From an uncultured Bryobacteraceae bacterium (lineage in GTDB: Bacteria > Acidobacteriota > Terriglobia > Bryobacterales > Bryobacteraceae): DNA of 7,380 nucleotides. A program made the position numbers and the translations under genes. Under the pieces are notes generated by a model. The model was not told where the DNA came from. It saw only the letters and a list, made by a program, of their open reading frames with translations, and searched no databases. Location: contig CAKZVG010000123.1 of NCBI GenBank assembly GCA_937921835.1, positions 1 through 7,380 of the forward strand, in the 5' to 3' direction. Positions 6,706 to 7,380 of this stretch are shown in pieces (within the stretch, counting starts at the first letter, position 1; each line of letters begins with the position of its first letter).

Positions 6706-7380
6706 GTGAAGTTTGTCACGGCTCTCGCGTTTCTGCTAGTTGAATTCGGCTATGGCGTTGCATTCCTGCGCGCGCAGGGCCCCCCGCGGTTCGTCTCCGC
6801 GAACGCCTGCGCTCCATGCCACTCCCGGATCGCCCCGCCGGAGAACGGGGCCAGCGTGGTGCGCAAGTGGGCGCCGCCCAGGGCCCGCTCCGGCTCGCGC
6901 CCGGCGGAAGCCTCGATCGCACCCTTCGTGCTGTGGAAGGGAAGCATGATGGCGTACGCCGCGCGCGACCCTTACTGGCGCGCCAAGGTGCGCTACGAGA
7001 CATTCGAAACTCCGGCGGCGGCCGCGGCCATCGAGGACAGGTGCATGAACTGCCACGCTCCGCAGCAGCAGTACCAGGCGCGCGCGGCGGGCCTCGAAGC
7101 CCGGCTTGATGCTCTCGACGTGCTGGGACTCGAAGGAGTTGGTTGCGCGGTATGCCACCAGATTACGCCTGCCGGTTTGGGAACCAGGGCTTCCTTCAGC
7201 GCCGGTTTCGAAATCAACCGGCAGAACCAGATCTACGGCCCGCACGCCGAGCCATTCGGGATGCCCATGATCAACAACACCGGCTACACGCCGGCCGAAG
7301 GCGCCCACATGCTCGATTCGGCCTTGTGCGGTTCCTGCCACACGGTCATCAACCCGGTGCTCTCGCCCGATGGCCGGGTG
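6706..7380 (+). CDS. Exported multiheme cytochrome c, 3' end outside window
   Basis: The frame codes for 225 residues and runs off the right edge. Four CXXCH heme c sites are visible: CAPCH (35-39), CMNCH (113-117), CAVCH (147-151) and CGSCH (208-212), so at least four covalent hemes. An N-terminal signal peptide (MKFVTALAFLLVEFGYG, cleavage near residues 23-25) targets the periplasm or beyond. Conserved-looking stretches are LWKGSMMAYAARDPYWRAKV (76-95) before the second heme, CHAP after it and LEGVGCAVCHQI around the third. This arrangement is typical of the large multiheme cytochrome families of environmental bacteria, some related to cytochrome c554 and extracellular electron-transfer proteins. 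The exact family and total heme number cannot be told. The start is GTG 6706 with a close -10 box; the in-frame GTG 6688 with GAGG seven bases upstream is a real alternative (adds MRRISS). It is divergent from yceI. Confidence 0.88.
   Translation, partial: MKFVTALAFLLVEFGYGVAFLRAQGPPRFVSANACAPCHSRIAPPENGASVVRKWAPPRARSGSRPAEASIAPFVLWKGSMMAYAARDPYWRAKVRYETFETPAAAAAIEDRCMNCHAPQQQYQARAAGLEARLDALDVLGLEGVGCAVCHQITPAGLGTRASFSAGFEINRQNQIYGPHAEPFGMPMINNTGYTPAEGAHMLDSALCGSCHTVINPVLSPDGRV

Noticed and set aside
6603..6719. N-terminal extension of yceI to a start at 6719
   Set aside because: The extra 39 residues would place the signal peptide internally, would overlap the divergent cytochrome start and do not resemble YceI proteins.
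6736..7341. - strand open frame opposite the cytochrome gene
   Set aside because: The + strand frame carries four CXXCH motifs and a signal peptide, whereas the - strand product has no recognisable features.
1..7380. Search for CRISPR arrays, tRNA or rRNA genes, insertion sequences, attachment sites and toxin-antitoxin pairs
   Set aside because: No regularly spaced repeats, no tRNA-like cloverleaf in the short gaps, no transposase or integrase and no base-composition break were seen by eye. The window reads as ordinary core chromosome.

Overview
The window is GC-rich (roughly two thirds G+C by eye), gene-dense bacterial chromosome with no sign of mobile DNA, CRISPR or RNA genes. The gene content suggests a Gram-negative, respiratory, soil-type bacterium: an exported multiheme cytochrome c, a periplasmic YceI protein, a long-chain isoprenoid synthase, and a compact metG-tatD-prenyl synthase cluster. 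Acidobacteriota is my best guess, but this is an inference from gene content and style, not a demonstrated assignment.

Layout. Positions 2-226 (+) hold the 3' end of an unidentified gene. It converges on a leftward five-gene cluster at 5965-277, read on the - strand in this order: sirtuin deacylase (cobB-like), nickel-pincer cofactor protein LarC, methionyl-tRNA synthetase MetG, TatD-family metal-dependent DNase, and long-chain polyprenyl diphosphate synthase. The first three junctions are 4-base ATGA overlaps and the fourth is a 4-base gap. Translational coupling is therefore likely, and no good Shine-Dalgarno sequence is seen at the internal starts. Upstream of the sirtuin, also on the - strand, is a YceI-family secreted isoprenoid-binding protein (6602-6009). 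Divergent from it on the + strand is a multiheme cytochrome c (from 6706) that runs off the window with four CXXCH sites already visible.

How the genes may work together. MetG and TatD are housekeeping. The prenyl synthase would make the isoprenoid tail of a quinone or undecaprenyl-like carrier. YceI proteins bind polyisoprenoids, and the divergent cytochrome is an electron carrier, so the right and left ends share a quinone/electron-transport theme. LarC and the sirtuin share a nicotinamide-nucleotide theme: the nickel pincer cofactor is built from nicotinic acid adenine dinucleotide, and sirtuins consume NAD+. These links are inferences.

The most notable sequence-level signals are three. 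The three non-overlapping gene starts each have a -10-like hexamer only 7-8 bases upstream and no convincing Shine-Dalgarno, which suggests leaderless transcripts. larC carries an eight-A run that forms a correctly phased A_AAA_AAC slippery heptamer, in a gene whose Lactiplantibacillus plantarum homologue is known to use programmed frameshifting. The sirtuin and larC are fused by coupling to metG. No clearly new multi-gene system is visible.
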